Shown in pieces: positions 44,990 to 54,700 of a DNA stretch of 64,000 nt. This stretch comes from Pirellulimonas nuda. Lineage in GTDB: Bacteria; Planctomycetota; Planctomycetia; Pirellulales; Lacipirellulaceae. Position numbers and translations under genes: made by a program. The stretch is from NCBI RefSeq assembly GCF_007750855.1, contig NZ_CP036291.1, positions 2,356,001-2,420,000 of the forward strand, given 5' to 3'. Under the pieces are notes generated by a model. The model was not told the origin of the DNA. It worked only from the letters and a program-made list of their open reading frames with translations, and ran no database searches. Every line of letters begins with the position of its first letter. The stretch's first letter is position 1.

Positions 44990-46180
44990 ATGCTTGCCAT
45001 TCGCTCCTGTTCTGCCTTAACGCTGTTGTTTGCAAGCGCCCTCGCGGTCGCGCAGTCGCCCACCGGCGGCATCCCTTGGGCGAAGAATATCGAGGACGCA
45101 CGCGCCGCGGCCAAGTCCTCCGGCAAGCCCGTGCTGGTCCACTTCTGGACGCCCACGTGCGGGCCCTGCAAGGTGCTGGACAAGAACGTGTTTGCGATCC
45201 CGCAGGTCGGACAGGCCGTCGGCCAGATGGTTGTGCCGGTCAAGGTGAACGCCAGCGAAGAGATGGGCCTTGCCGAACAGTACGGCGTCACACGTGTGCC
45301 CACTGACGTGTTGGTCTCACCGGACGGCGCGGTGATCGAACGCTTCGTGAGTCCCGCGACTCCCATGGACTATGTCGGCAAGATCACCCAGGCCGTGGGC
45401 GCTTACCGCACGCAGGCGGGCGCCGCCTACCAGGCCGCGGCCAATCAGTCGCCCTACGGCGGCGTGGTGAACGAGGCGTACGCCCAGCTCCAGGTGCCGG
45501 CGCCCAAGATGGCCGCCGTGGCTGCGGAGGCCGATCGCTACGCGACACAGGCGCAGGGCGCGGCCGCCAATCCTTACGCCGCTTGGCAGACGGGCGCCGG
45601 GGCGCCGAGCGCGTCGGGTCCGGCGCCGGCGGCCGCCCAGGCCGCCCCCGCTGCGGCTGTAGCCGCGGCTCCGCAGCAGAACTTCGCCGGGCAGCCGGCG
45701 CCGGCCGTTGTGGTCAACGCCGCCGCCAACCCGGTCGCTCAGGCGCCGGCCGCCGAGGCGCCCACGACGGCGCCGACGCAGGTGGCCGCGGTGCAGTTGC
45801 CGCCCGGCTCGCCCCCGTTGGGATTCGATGGATTCTGCCCGGTCACGATGAAGCGTGACTGGAAGTGGGTCCCCGGCGACGTGCAGTTCGGCGCCATCCA
45901 CCGCGGTCGGACCTACCTGTTTTCCAACGGCGCCGCCCGCGACGAGTTCCTCCGCCAGCCGGACACCTACAGCCCGGCGATGTCCGGCATGGACCCGGTG
46001 CTAGCCATCGATAACGGCCAAGCGGTCCCCGGGGTGCGTAAGCACGCGTTGGAGTACGCCGGCAGCTTCTACTGGTTCTCGAGCGAAGAGACGCTCAACC
46101 AGTTCTGGAACAACGCCCCGCGTTACTCCGAAGGGGTGCGTCAGGCGATGACGGCCAGCCAAGACCGCGTCACGCGATAA
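44990..46180 (+). CDS. Secreted thioredoxin-like protein fused to a YHS-like domain
   Basis: 396 residues with a signal peptide ending near VAQS. Residues about 25-130 are a thioredoxin fold: KPVLVHFWTPTCGPCKVLD carries a CGPC active site and VTRVPTDVLVSPDG the cis-proline loop. A 120-residue linker rich in Ala, Pro, Gln and Val follows. Residues about 280-396 (LGFDGFCPVTMKRDWKWV, HRGRTYLFSNGAARDEFL, FYWFSSEETLNQFW) form one or two YHS-like metal-binding folds. The protein may reduce or handle thiols outside the cytoplasm and bind a metal; its partner is unknown. It reads away from rho. Confidence 0.78.
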   Translation: MLAIRSCSALTLLFASALAVAQSPTGGIPWAKNIEDARAAAKSSGKPVLVHFWTPTCGPCKVLDKNVFAIPQVGQAVGQMVVPVKVNASEEMGLAEQYGVTRVPTDVLVSPDGAVIERFVSPATPMDYVGKITQAVGAYRTQAGAAYQAAANQSPYGGVVNEAYAQLQVPAPKMAAVAAEADRYATQAQGAAANPYAAWQTGAGAPSASGPAPAAAQAAPAAAVAAAPQQNFAGQPAPAVVVNAAANPVAQAPAAEAPTTAPTQVAAVQLPPGSPPLGFDGFCPVTMKRDWKWVPGDVQFGAIHRGRTYLFSNGAARDEFLRQPDTYSPAMSGMDPVLAIDNGQAVPGVRKHALEYAGSFYWFSSEETLNQFWNNAPRYSEGVRQAMTASQDRVTR

Positions 46181-46216
46181 GCAAGACGGCGTCACGCGGT
46201 AACGCAGACGCGCGGC

Positions 46217-47020
46217 CTATTCGTCGCGGATGGCGCGTTGGAGCTGAATCACCTGGGCACGGACTTCCTCCATGCCGGGGTTCAGCCGCAGGGCCCGTCG
46301 GAAGGCCTCCAACGCCGCCATCGGGTTGTCGATGCGGAGATAGCACTGCCCCATGCCGGCCGCCGCGGTGAAGTGGTAGGGATTGATCTCGAGCCCTTGA
46401 TGGCAATCGCGGATCGCGGCCTCGTACTGCCCTTGGTGGTAGTAGGCCGCACCGCGTTGCGCCCAGGCCTCGGCGATCCAGGGCGAATCGTGGATCAGAC
46501 GCGTGGCGGTATCGACTGCCTGATCGTGCCGCTTGCCCATGTTGAGGCGAACGATCTGCCGCAACGCGCTACGCTGGTCTCGGCTGCCGACGCGCAGCCA
46601 GACCTCTTGGATGCTGGTTTCGGCGATCGCACGCACGCCACGATCTCGGTCGGTCAGGGCCCGTCCCATGACCTCGTTGGAGGTGTACTCGCCCATGTAG
46701 CCGAGCGCCAGCACCGAGGCGCGGCGGTCGTAGCGTTCGCCGCTGACAGCGAGCCTTTCAAGCGTGGCGCAGCCGTACCGGATCGCGACCCGTTGGATGA
46801 ACGAGGCCGCGTCTTGGCTCTCTAGGTAATCGCGGTAGTGCTGCGTGAGCAGCGGTTCGCGGCGGGTTGATGGTTTCACGCGGCCGAACTCCCAGTAAGA
46901 CGAAGCCGCGACCACTCCCTGTCGAGGCTCGATCAAATCTTGATGCCGACGCGGTTGCCTTGCGACGGCTCGATGGCTTAAATCAGGGGAGCGTCCCGTG
47001 GTTCTTCGCCTCTCTACCAT
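46217..47020 (-). CDS. HEAT/TPR-repeat protein
   Basis: 267 residues from ATG 47020; the true start may be later because residues 1-38 have no clear fold and a GTG near residue 36 (VVAASSYWEF) is possible. The middle contains HEAT-like helical repeats (YDRRASVLALGYMGEYTS, DRGVRAIAETSIQEVW), and the end contains two or three TPR repeats (AEAWAQRGAAYYHQGQYEAA, TAAAGMGQCYLRIDNPMAA, ALEAFRRALRLNPGMEEVR). Such proteins scaffold complexes; the partner is unknown. There is no signal peptide or membrane segment. It converges on the thioredoxin/YHS gene and lies back to back with the secretin-like gene. Confidence 0.75.
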   Translation of the reverse strand: MVERRRTTGRSPDLSHRAVARQPRRHQDLIEPRQGVVAASSYWEFGRVKPSTRREPLLTQHYRDYLESQDAASFIQRVAIRYGCATLERLAVSGERYDRRASVLALGYMGEYTSNEVMGRALTDRDRGVRAIAETSIQEVWLRVGSRDQRSALRQIVRLNMGKRHDQAVDTATRLIHDSPWIAEAWAQRGAAYYHQGQYEAAIRDCHQGLEINPYHFTAAAGMGQCYLRIDNPMAALEAFRRALRLNPGMEEVRAQVIQLQRAIRDE

Positions 47021-47035
47021 CGAGTCTAATCACGC

Positions 47036-48094
47036 TTGCGAAGCGCACAACGAAAAAGCGATTGTGTCGGTCGAGTCGGTGGTGCGCTGCTTGACAAGCG
47101 ACGTGCGGCAAGCACGGTTTCGGGCGCCGGCGGCTCGGTCTGTGCAGGGTGGCGGTTGCGTTTGGCATTGGTTGGTGCGCTAAGCGTTGCCGCGGCTGCG
47201 GCGCCGGGCGCCGCGGTTGCGGACGACCGACGAGAGAGGCTCGCGCAGCCGATTTCTGCCGTTTGGCGAGAAGCGCCGGGGCGCACGATGTTCGCGCGGC
47301 TGTCGACCACCGCGGGGGTTCCGGTGATGCTCGACCGCCGGATCGACCCCACGTCTCCCAGGACCCTGGAGGCCCGGGGCCAGTCGGTCCGCGAGGTCAT
47401 CGACCGAGCGGCCCAAGCCGTGGGCGGATCGCCCTACTTCTTTCCGGGACTGATCTACATCGTGCCAGCCGAAAAGGTCGGCGAGTTGGAGAGCTTGGCC
47501 GCGCGTGATCAGGCGGCGATCGCCAGACGCGACTCGACGCTCGACGCGCCGATCACGCTTTCTTGGCCGGCACTGTCCTCGCCGAGCGAGCTGGTAACGC
47601 GGGCGCTGGAGGGCAGCGGGTGGCGGGTCGCGAACCCGGGCGCCATCCCGTTTGATCTGTGGCCGCCGATGGACGGAGGACGTCTTTCAAGACGCGAGTG
47701 GCTCACCGTCCTGCTGTTCGGCTTCGGCCTCACCTTCGAAGAGTCTGGCGCCGGCGTGCTGACGGTCGCCGAGATCCCTCCGCAGGCCAAGCAGGGGGTC
47801 GCGGCGCCGCGGCCCGCCGCGCGGGGGAGGGCCCCCGCCCGTGTATCTATCGAGGAGCAACGCGTGACCTTTGTCGTGCGCGGCGAGCAGGCGGGGCGAG
47901 TGCTTCAAAGCCTGGCGTCGAGCTTTGACCTCACGCTGAAGGTGTCGCCGGAAGCAGAAGCTCGGCTGAAGACGCCCGTTACGATCGAGGCGCGCCAGCG
48001 AACGCTGGACGCCGTGCTGGCGTTGCTCGGAGAGGCCGCCGGGCTACGCCTGACGCGCGCCGCGCGGCAGGTCGCCGTTGACGCGCAGCCGTGA
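47036..48094 (+). CDS. Exported protein with secretin/TonB short-domain-like repeats
   Basis: 352 residues from a TTG at 47036; the start is uncertain and may be a TTG just before the hydrophobic core (LRLALVGALSVAAAAAPGAA). Two copies of a beta-alpha pattern typical of STN domains in secretins and TonB receptors are seen: MFARLSTTAGVPVMLDRRI with LEARGQSVREVIDRAAQA, and VLQSLASSFDLTLKVSPEA with TIEARQRTLDAVLALLGE. It is probably periplasmic. It overlaps the convergent subtilase gene at the 3' end by 51 bp. Role unknown. Confidence 0.62.
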   Translation: MRSAQRKSDCVGRVGGALLDKRRAASTVSGAGGSVCAGWRLRLALVGALSVAAAAAPGAAVADDRRERLAQPISAVWREAPGRTMFARLSTTAGVPVMLDRRIDPTSPRTLEARGQSVREVIDRAAQAVGGSPYFFPGLIYIVPAEKVGELESLAARDQAAIARRDSTLDAPITLSWPALSSPSELVTRALEGSGWRVANPGAIPFDLWPPMDGGRLSRREWLTVLLFGFGLTFEESGAGVLTVAEIPPQAKQGVAAPRPAARGRAPARVSIEEQRVTFVVRGEQAGRVLQSLASSFDLTLKVSPEAEARLKTPVTIEARQRTLDAVLALLGEAAGLRLTRAARQVAVDAQP

Positions 48095-49624
48095 GCGGGA
48101 GGCGCGCAGCCGTGAGCGGGAGCGGCGTGCCGCGGCTAGCACCAGCAGCAGGCCTGCGATGGTCACGGCGGACGGTTCGGGGACGGACGAGGGGCCTAGC
48201 GCGGCGGCGCCCTGCATCGCGGCGCGCCAGACCGCTAGGTCGGATCCGTCGATCCGCCTGTCTCGGTTCGCGTCTGCGTTGAGCTGGGTCGTCGAGCCGA
48301 GGGTGTCGCGCCACACGGTGTAGTCGGCGGCGTTGATCGCCCCGTCACCGTTAAAATCGCCCGGCAGCGCAGCGACGGCGCTGCCGGCAAACGCGTTCTT
48401 CCACACCTGGTAGTCTTGCTGAGAATACTTGGTTCCGAGCCCGTCGCGCCAAGTGGTGTAGTCTGCCGCGTCGACCGAGCCGTCGCGGTTGAAGTCGCCG
48501 GGGACGGCTTCGTATGCGGCTGCGGAGAACGCGCTGCGCCAGACGTCGAGGTCGCCCTGGGTATACCGCACGCCGAGCCCGTCGCGCCAAGCCGTGTAGT
48601 CCGCGGCGTCGACGAACCCGTCGTGGTTCAGGTCGCCCGCAATGGGCGCAGCAACGGACTGGATCGCGGCTTCGAGATTGATGTGCTGATAGGTCTTCTG
48701 GGTGGCCGGGTCGAAGAAGGGGTCGGCCGTCGATCGCAAGGTGTCGTAGATGTGGGCGGGCGTCACCGACAACGGGTCCGAGCCCCCCATCGCTTCGCGG
48801 ATCAGCATGCTGGCGCCCGCGACGTAGGGGGCGGCCATGCTGGTGCCCGACTTGTAAGCCCAATCGTCGTCAAGGCCGTTGCCGTTGCCCATGTAGTCCG
48901 GCGCCGGCCCCAAGATGTGGGCGCCCGGCGCGGCGATCGCTTGCTGGCTCCGTTGGCTGTAGTTGGCCAGCCCGCTTGTCTGCCACGCCATGGCCGCGGT
49001 GACCGAGGGGCTGGACGACGGGTAGTTCAGGCCGGCGACGCCAAACGAGGCGAACTCGTTTCCCGCCGAGGCCGCTACAAAGACGCCCGCCTTACGCAGG
49101 TCGGCCAGCTCGTCCTCAAGCATGCCCCATTGCGGTGGGGAATTTGCGTTCCAGGAGGACCCGATCGATAGGTTCACCGTCGTGATCGGGTTTCGATAGG
49201 TATGCAGGTTGTCTCGCACCCATCGCAGCGCCTTCTCTACCCAACTGAAGTAGACGGCGCCCTGGTCGTCGAATACCCGCAGACTCACGATATCGGCGCC
49301 CGGCGCAACGCCCGGGTTGGTTAAAGAGCCGCTGGCGGCGACCCCCGTTACGTGCGTTCCGTGTGATCCGCGGTCGCCCAGGCCCACGCTCTTTTCGTCG
49401 TACGGGTCGGCGTCGTTCTCGGCGAAGTCCCAGCCGCCAACGTACCTGCCCGCGAACGCGGGGTGGTTGTACGCCAGGCCGCTGTCGATCACTACCAGCG
49501 TCTGACCGGCGCCGCTTAGGCCTAGAGGAGCGCCGGTGGAGTGCGCGCCGTGGCTAGCGCACACCGCGACGCCCAGGATCAAGCAAAGGTGCGTTGAACA
49601 GGTTTCTCTACGACCGTAGGGCAT
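48044..49624 (-). CDS. Subtilisin-like serine protease with three dockerin-like repeats and PEP-CTERM tail
   Basis: 526 residues from ATG 49624, which begins a signal peptide (CLILGVAVCASHGAHS). The S8 catalytic triad is visible: Asp in TLVVIDSGLAYNHPAF, His in GDRGSHGTHVTGVAASGS and Ser in KSGTSMAAPYVAGAS, with the oxyanion Asn in AASAGNEFASF. Residues about 345-480 hold three dockerin-like repeats (GDLNHDGFVDAADYTAWRD, GDFNRDGSVDAADYTTWRD, GDFNGDGAINAADYTVWRD). The tail SSVPEPSAVTIAGLLLVLA plus basic residues is PEP-CTERM. It is an exported, anchored protease. The last residues come from a 21-bp tandem duplication shared with the convergent gene. Confidence 0.9.
   Translation of the reverse strand: MPYGRRETCSTHLCLILGVAVCASHGAHSTGAPLGLSGAGQTLVVIDSGLAYNHPAFAGRYVGGWDFAENDADPYDEKSVGLGDRGSHGTHVTGVAASGSLTNPGVAPGADIVSLRVFDDQGAVYFSWVEKALRWVRDNLHTYRNPITTVNLSIGSSWNANSPPQWGMLEDELADLRKAGVFVAASAGNEFASFGVAGLNYPSSSPSVTAAMAWQTSGLANYSQRSQQAIAAPGAHILGPAPDYMGNGNGLDDDWAYKSGTSMAAPYVAGASMLIREAMGGSDPLSVTPAHIYDTLRSTADPFFDPATQKTYQHINLEAAIQSVAAPIAGDLNHDGFVDAADYTAWRDGLGVRYTQGDLDVWRSAFSAAAYEAVPGDFNRDGSVDAADYTTWRDGLGTKYSQQDYQVWKNAFAGSAVAALPGDFNGDGAINAADYTVWRDTLGSTTQLNADANRDRRIDGSDLAVWRAAMQGAAALGPSSVPEPSAVTIAGLLLVLAAARRSRSRLRASRSRLRVNGDLPRGARQA
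48082..48123. repeat. Tandem 21-bp duplication at the 3' overlap of two genes
   Basis: Copies at 48082-48102 and 48103-48123 differ only in the last base. The period of 21 preserves both frames: on the minus strand it adds SRSRLRA/V twice to the subtilase tail; on the plus strand the first copy contains the TGA stop of the secretin-like gene. It looks like a recent slippage event. Confidence 0.8.
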
Positions 49625-50113
49625 CGACCTTCCGCCGGATATGTCCGGCAACACAACGGAAGCGGCGCGCCAGTGGCGAGCCGATAGGGACTTGGAAATA
49701 GGCCCGCAGCCTCGCAAGGGGCAGACGCTCCAAGCCTGAGAATGCTGGGCGCTGCGGTTGGCGACTGAGGAGACCAGAACTCTCGCGGAGGATTCTAGGT
49801 GTGTCAATGGCAAACCGGTAGAGAAAAGAAAAAACGCAAGATCGAGCTCCCCTTGCGTACGACTTCCGACCGATCTTGCAGCGGGGAAAGTAGCAACGGA
49901 AAGGTCGCCGATCGTCTGGTCATCCTGGTTAACGCTCACGCGCACTGGGCCCGGCAATCGTCGGCGTAGGTCGAGCAGCGGCGATCCGCTCCGCGCCCCC
50001 TGATCGTCCAACGGCCAGGGGGGTGATGGCGGACGGGGGTTTAGCTGGTAGTATTCTGGCACCAGCGGGCGTCGCCCGCAGTTCGCGAAGCGCTTCTCCC
50101 GGCGAGACACCTG
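49625..50113. other. Divergent intergenic region with an inverted repeat
   Basis: 489 bp between the subtilase start and the STAS gene start. No gene is recognised. A 9-bp inverted repeat (GCAAGATCG at 49836-49844, CGATCTTGC at 49871-49879) flanks a 26-base loop, and a shorter ACGCAAG/CTTGCGT pair lies within it. These could be a regulator site or a stem in an mRNA leader. An A-rich stretch (AGAAAAGAAAAAACG) lies just left of it. Confidence 0.45.
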
Positions 50114-50476
50114 ATGGGCATCGAAACGAACGCCAAGGACGGGATCCTCACGATCCGGATCCGAGACCAACGGATGGTGGACGAAGCGCTGCTTGAGCAG
50201 CTAGAACGCGACGTGACCGCGATGCTCGATAAGTCGACCGAGGAACGCGTGATCCTCGACTTCGAGAGCGTGCAGTTCATGTCCTCGTCGATGCTCGGCA
50301 AGCTTGTCAAGATTCACAAGCAGTGCCAGGGGTTCAAGGTGAAGCTCAAGCTCAGCGGCGTCTCGCCAGAGATCCGCGAGGTCTTCAAGATCACCCGCCT
50401 CGACAAGCTGTTCGACCTCGAGAAAGACGAGGCGGCCGCACGCAAGGCGTTCCTGAAACGCGGCATCTTCGGCTAG
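50114..50476 (+). CDS. STAS-domain anti-sigma factor antagonist-like protein
   Basis: 120 residues, a single STAS domain. The N-terminal beta strands GILTIRIRDQRM and the strand-loop VILDFESVQFMSSSMLGKL are typical; the serine-rich loop SSSML is the usual phosphorylation site (SpoIIAA-like). VKLKLSGVSPEIREVFKI and RLDKLFDLEKDE complete the fold. Such proteins switch an anti-sigma factor or a phosphatase through serine phosphorylation. It converges on the FHA-EAL gene, 64 bp away, and is not obviously in the kinase operon. Its partner kinase could be the kinase-tubulin protein nearby (inference). Confidence 0.88.
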   Translation: MGIETNAKDGILTIRIRDQRMVDEALLEQLERDVTAMLDKSTEERVILDFESVQFMSSSMLGKLVKIHKQCQGFKVKLKLSGVSPEIREVFKITRLDKLFDLEKDEAAARKAFLKRGIFG

Positions 50477-50540
50477 ATGCGCCCCGCCGCATAACGCCGG
50501 GACGAGTCCCGGCGGAACGGGGGCTCGCTAGGGTTTCGGC

Positions 50541-51683
50541 TCACCGTACGCCCGCGAGGGGCGCCGGCTGCCCGCATTGGCTGGGCGCCTGCGACGAGCG
50601 GCTCAACGGCTGCGGCCGGCCGTACAGGAAGCCTTGGGCGCATGAGAACCCGAGTTCAGCGCAGACCTCATGGTCGGCGGTCTGCTCGATCCCCTCCGCC
50701 AAGGGCACGATCCCCAGCTCGCTGGTCATCTGCACGAGCCGCTCGACCATCTTCTGGCGTTCAAGCGACGCCGAGGAGATGCCTTGGACCAGCTTCATGT
50801 CAAACTTGAGGTAGTCCGGCGGAACCTCGACCAGCTCGACCAAGCGGGCCTGTCCGGCGCCGAAGTCGTCGTACGCGAGGCCGATACAGAGCTCGTCGAG
50901 CACCGAACGCAGTTCGCGCATCTGATTCGACTGGGTCGCGGTCGCCTCGTGGATCTCCAGCACCATCGGGCGGTGCGGATCGAGCTCGCGGAGCTCGCGC
51001 AGCGAGAACTCGAGGACCCCCAGGTCCTCGATCTCCGCGGGGTGCGTGTTGAAGAACAAGAGCTGCCCGCCCGGGATCCCCTGCCCCACGCGGACCCCCT
51101 CGTCGCGCAGGATCCGGCTCAGCTCTGCCTCGAGGTTCAGCACCGCGGCGGCCTTGAACATCATCGCGGGGTCGGTAAGCCCGAACAGCTTGCTGCGCCC
51201 GAGGATCTCAAACCCGAACGTCTGCTGCGTACCCATCGCAACAATCGGCTGGAAGTGCGGCGACACCGCACGCTCGGTCATCAGCTTGTCGAACTGGATG
51301 AGCGCCAGCGCGCGATCGGCGGAGTCTTCTTGGATGGTTTTCAGGTTGGGGGTCGAGTCCTCCAGCGTGGCGCGAAATACGATCTGTGCAAACTGCACCA
51401 GGTCGCCCCGGTGCACGGCGCAGTCGTCGGTCACACGCACGCCGTTCACAAAGGTGCCGTTCGTGCTGCCCAGGTCGCGGACCCGCAGGAGGTCGTCCTC
51501 CAGAAGGATCTCTGCGTGACGACCCGACACGGTTGGGCTGGGGATCGACAGCGATTGATCGGCGCGGCGCCCCACGGTGAAGGGGGAGCAGTCGACCGAG
51601 ATCCTGCGCATCGGTTCGTCGTCCGTCAGTTGACCGCTCAGCAGCCAACGCGTCTGACTCGAGGTGGTGAGGCAATCTAGCAT
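50541..51683 (-). CDS. FHA-EAL two-domain signalling protein
   Basis: 380 residues without membrane segments. Residues about 25-105 form a forkhead-associated domain: GRR at 38-40, SGRHAEI at 53-59 and STNGTF at 73-78, the phosphothreonine-binding loops. Residues about 125-355 form an EAL cyclic-di-GMP phosphodiesterase domain. The signature reads E159-I-L; other expected catalytic residues are N212, E243, D272-D273 (YDDFGAG), K297, E330 (LAEGIE) and Q350 (CAQGFLYGRP), so activity is plausible. It lies 46 bp after the kinase-tubulin gene on the same strand, so it would be co-expressed with a kinase able to make its phosphopeptide ligand. Confidence 0.9.
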   Translation of the reverse strand: MLDCLTTSSQTRWLLSGQLTDDEPMRRISVDCSPFTVGRRADQSLSIPSPTVSGRHAEILLEDDLLRVRDLGSTNGTFVNGVRVTDDCAVHRGDLVQFAQIVFRATLEDSTPNLKTIQEDSADRALALIQFDKLMTERAVSPHFQPIVAMGTQQTFGFEILGRSKLFGLTDPAMMFKAAAVLNLEAELSRILRDEGVRVGQGIPGGQLLFFNTHPAEIEDLGVLEFSLRELRELDPHRPMVLEIHEATATQSNQMRELRSVLDELCIGLAYDDFGAGQARLVELVEVPPDYLKFDMKLVQGISSASLERQKMVERLVQMTSELGIVPLAEGIEQTADHEVCAELGFSCAQGFLYGRPQPLSRSSQAPSQCGQPAPLAGVR

Positions 51684-51729
51684 GAGGATCGAGACGGATG
51701 GTGCGGTAGGAGTTTCGTTCTACGAGTCT

Positions 51730-54700
51730 TCAGAAGGCTGGCGCCGGCGTGCTTACGAGCATCGTCGCGTCCACCGGTCGGTCGAAGGCGTCCGCGTCCA
51801 GAGCGCTTTCGGCGGGTGTGCAGGCGGGGGGAGAATCGAGGTCTAGGAGCGGCTCCCAATCGATGTCTCGGCGTGAGTGGACCCGCTCGGCGAATCGCGC
51901 GTAGTCCTGCCGATGGCCGACCACGTGCGCGGCGAGGTGGGGGATCGAGATCCCCTCGCACTCCACAACCGTGACGGAGGCCGAACCCGCCGGCCTGCCC
52001 GCGAAAGTCTCCGCGGTTAGCCGACGTTCGATCCCGCCAAAGCCGGTCGGATCAACGCCCTGCGACAGTTGCTGCGCGTGGGGGCCTTCGATCGCTCCGT
52101 CGCTGACCACGCCTTGCGGCAGCACAAACCGCCGGGCGATCTCCTGGACCGCGGCCTTCAGCCCCGCGTGAAGGCCTGGGTCCGACAGCACCCGGGCGGC
52201 GCCCCCGCTGGGGGCGAAGTACTCGGACTGAAGCCAACCGTCCAGGCTAACCGCCAGCTCGGTCAAGGCCTCGCAGGGGGCTTCCAGCGGGATGGTGGGA
52301 TCACTGCGCAACGCCGAGCTGATGGTTCGGATCCTTGCGTCCATCGACGCCACCGCTGCGCGCACCCGCCGTGCGGCCAACGCCGCCTCTTGGACGATCT
52401 CGGCGTGGTCGGTTGTCATGTTCGTCAGGTCGCGTTCAACGCAAGCCAAGTGGTCCGTCATCCACCGTACGGCCTGGCTCGCGTCGCGGAGCCGTGGTCC
52501 GGGCGCGTCCATTTTCTCTGCGATCCAGCCCCCGATCGCGGCGATGATCGTCTGCACGACCCCCCCGGCGGCGTCGGCGCCGCGGGTTCGCGCCCCGCGG
52601 GTCGTCGCCAGCAGCCCGGTGGCGTCGATCTTGTGCCGGGCGACAAACTGGGCGGCCCCGTGAACCAGCGGGTTGGTGCCCCCCACGTTCACGTCGTGCG
52701 TGTCGTCTTCCCACTCGTCGCCCATCCACAGCTCGAACAGGCGTCGCTGCAGAAGCTCGGCGTCTGCTATCCCGCTTGGCGAGAGGGTCTCCTCCACGCG
52801 GAAGCTGCGGACGCGGTCCGGGTCGCCGGCTGCGTCGCGGAGTCGGTCGAGTTGCTTCTGGGTCGGGGTAAGGGCGTCGAGGAACAGATAGTCAACGATA
52901 GCGGTCCGGGCGCTGACGCCATGCGGGTCCTCTGCGCTGGCGCCGAAATCGAGCAGGTAGCTGGCGTCAAACGGCGGCGACTCTGCCGACGCCGCGGGCA
53001 AGCCGCAGCCGGCTTCTCCGGGGTAGGCCACGTCGGGCCGCGACAGGTGACGCAGCTCCGTCAGGGCGCTGAACGCGTTGACGCGCGCCAGCTCGCCCCG
53101 TTCTTTGTCACGCGTGGTTGAGTAGGTCAGCAGCCCGATGATCTTTGCTTCGGAGATCCCCGCACGCTCCAGGATGGCCCGAGTAGCGTACGCCACGTCC
53201 AACGCCATCCCGCCCCCTGCCCCGCCGCTGATCGATGCGACAACGTAGACCCGGAACGCGCCCGGCCGGAACGTCGTGCCGGAAGCCGCTTCCGATTCCG
53301 CCACCGATTCCGGAGAGGTCGCCTCGATCACGGAGCGACGGACCCGCTGCAACGCTTGGCGCGCGTGGTCGATCAAAGCCAGGCGGCCCAAGGGCCGGAT
53401 GCCCTCGGTGCGCGCCGACCGTGGGATGTTGTAGAGCCAACGCCGGCCAAGCCAGCCGAGCAGTTGTTCAGACTTGGCGCGGTACTGCTGCGGACGCTTG
53501 AGCGGCAGGGAAACCGTTTCTGTGGCAAGCAATCCGGCGCCCTTCTCGGCGCCGTGCGTGGCTTGCGAGAGGGAGGTTTGATCGACGTCCATCAGCAGGA
53601 AGGGCATCGCCGGCAGCGGGCCGTTCAGGCCGAGCTCGGCAGACATCCGCTGGCGCAGCATGCGGAGCACACGCGCGCTGCTGCCGCCGAGCCCTAGGAA
53701 GAGCGTCGGGGTCAGGGCGAAGGGTTCTGAGTCCTCCTGCACCGGCGCCTGCTCGGCCCTGACGGCGTACGGGGTCGGCGGGTCTAGGTTGAACAAGATC
53801 GGCGCCGCCGGCCCGTTCCACGCCGTCTCGTCCAGCGCGTCGAACACCTGGGTGGCGCCGGCCGTCGAGGTGCGGCTGATGATCGCCGCGGCCGCGGTTG
53901 CAGAACGCGCGGCGGCGGGCTGCTCGCAGGCGTTGGGGAGGCCGTCCGCCAGCATCTGCACAAACTCTGCGCAGCTGCTGAACCGGTACTCGGGCCGCTT
54001 GGCCAGGGCACGCGACACGACGAATCGATCCGATTCCGACAGCGACGCCAGGTCGGGCTCTTCGTTCAGGTGTTGGAGCGTCAGCTCGGCCGGCGAGCCG
54101 CCGAGGAACGGCACGGTTCCGGTGAGCAGCTCCTGGTACACGATCGCTAGGCTGTACTGGTCGCTCGAGCCCGTGGGCGAGCCGCGGAACACCTCGGGCG
54201 CCGCGTACGTGGGGGTCATGCCCCCCACGATCGATTCCGAGACCCCGGCGTCCAGGCTCTTTACAAGGCCGAAGTCGGCCACCTTCACGTGCCCGGACAG
54301 CAGCAGGATGTTCTCCGGCTTGATGTCGAGGTGCTGAAGCGAGTGGTGGTCGCGTAGGTAGTCGAGCGCGTCAGCCGCTTCGCGCAGGTAGCGCAGCAGC
54401 TCAACGCGGGGTATGCCCAGGGCCCCCCCGTCGAGGCGTTCGAGCAGCCGATCGCGGAGGCTCCCGTCGGCGAGCTCGGTGACGACGACCATCCGGCCTT
54501 CGACGACCTCGATCCGCTCAAGCGAGAGCAGGAACGGGTGCCGGACCTCGCGGATCCGCTCGAGCGCCTTGAGCTCGCGAACGGCGCGGGCGCCGTCCTG
54601 TCGGCCAAAGATGAACTTGACCGCCTTGGTCAGTCCGCCCGGCGCTTCGGCGCGCCAGACTTCGCCGTAGCCCCCTTGGCCCAGGCGATCGAGCAGCCGG

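Noticed and set aside
50670-51680. 336-codon plus frame over the FHA-EAL gene
   Set aside because: FHA and EAL motifs lie on the minus strand; the plus frame has none.
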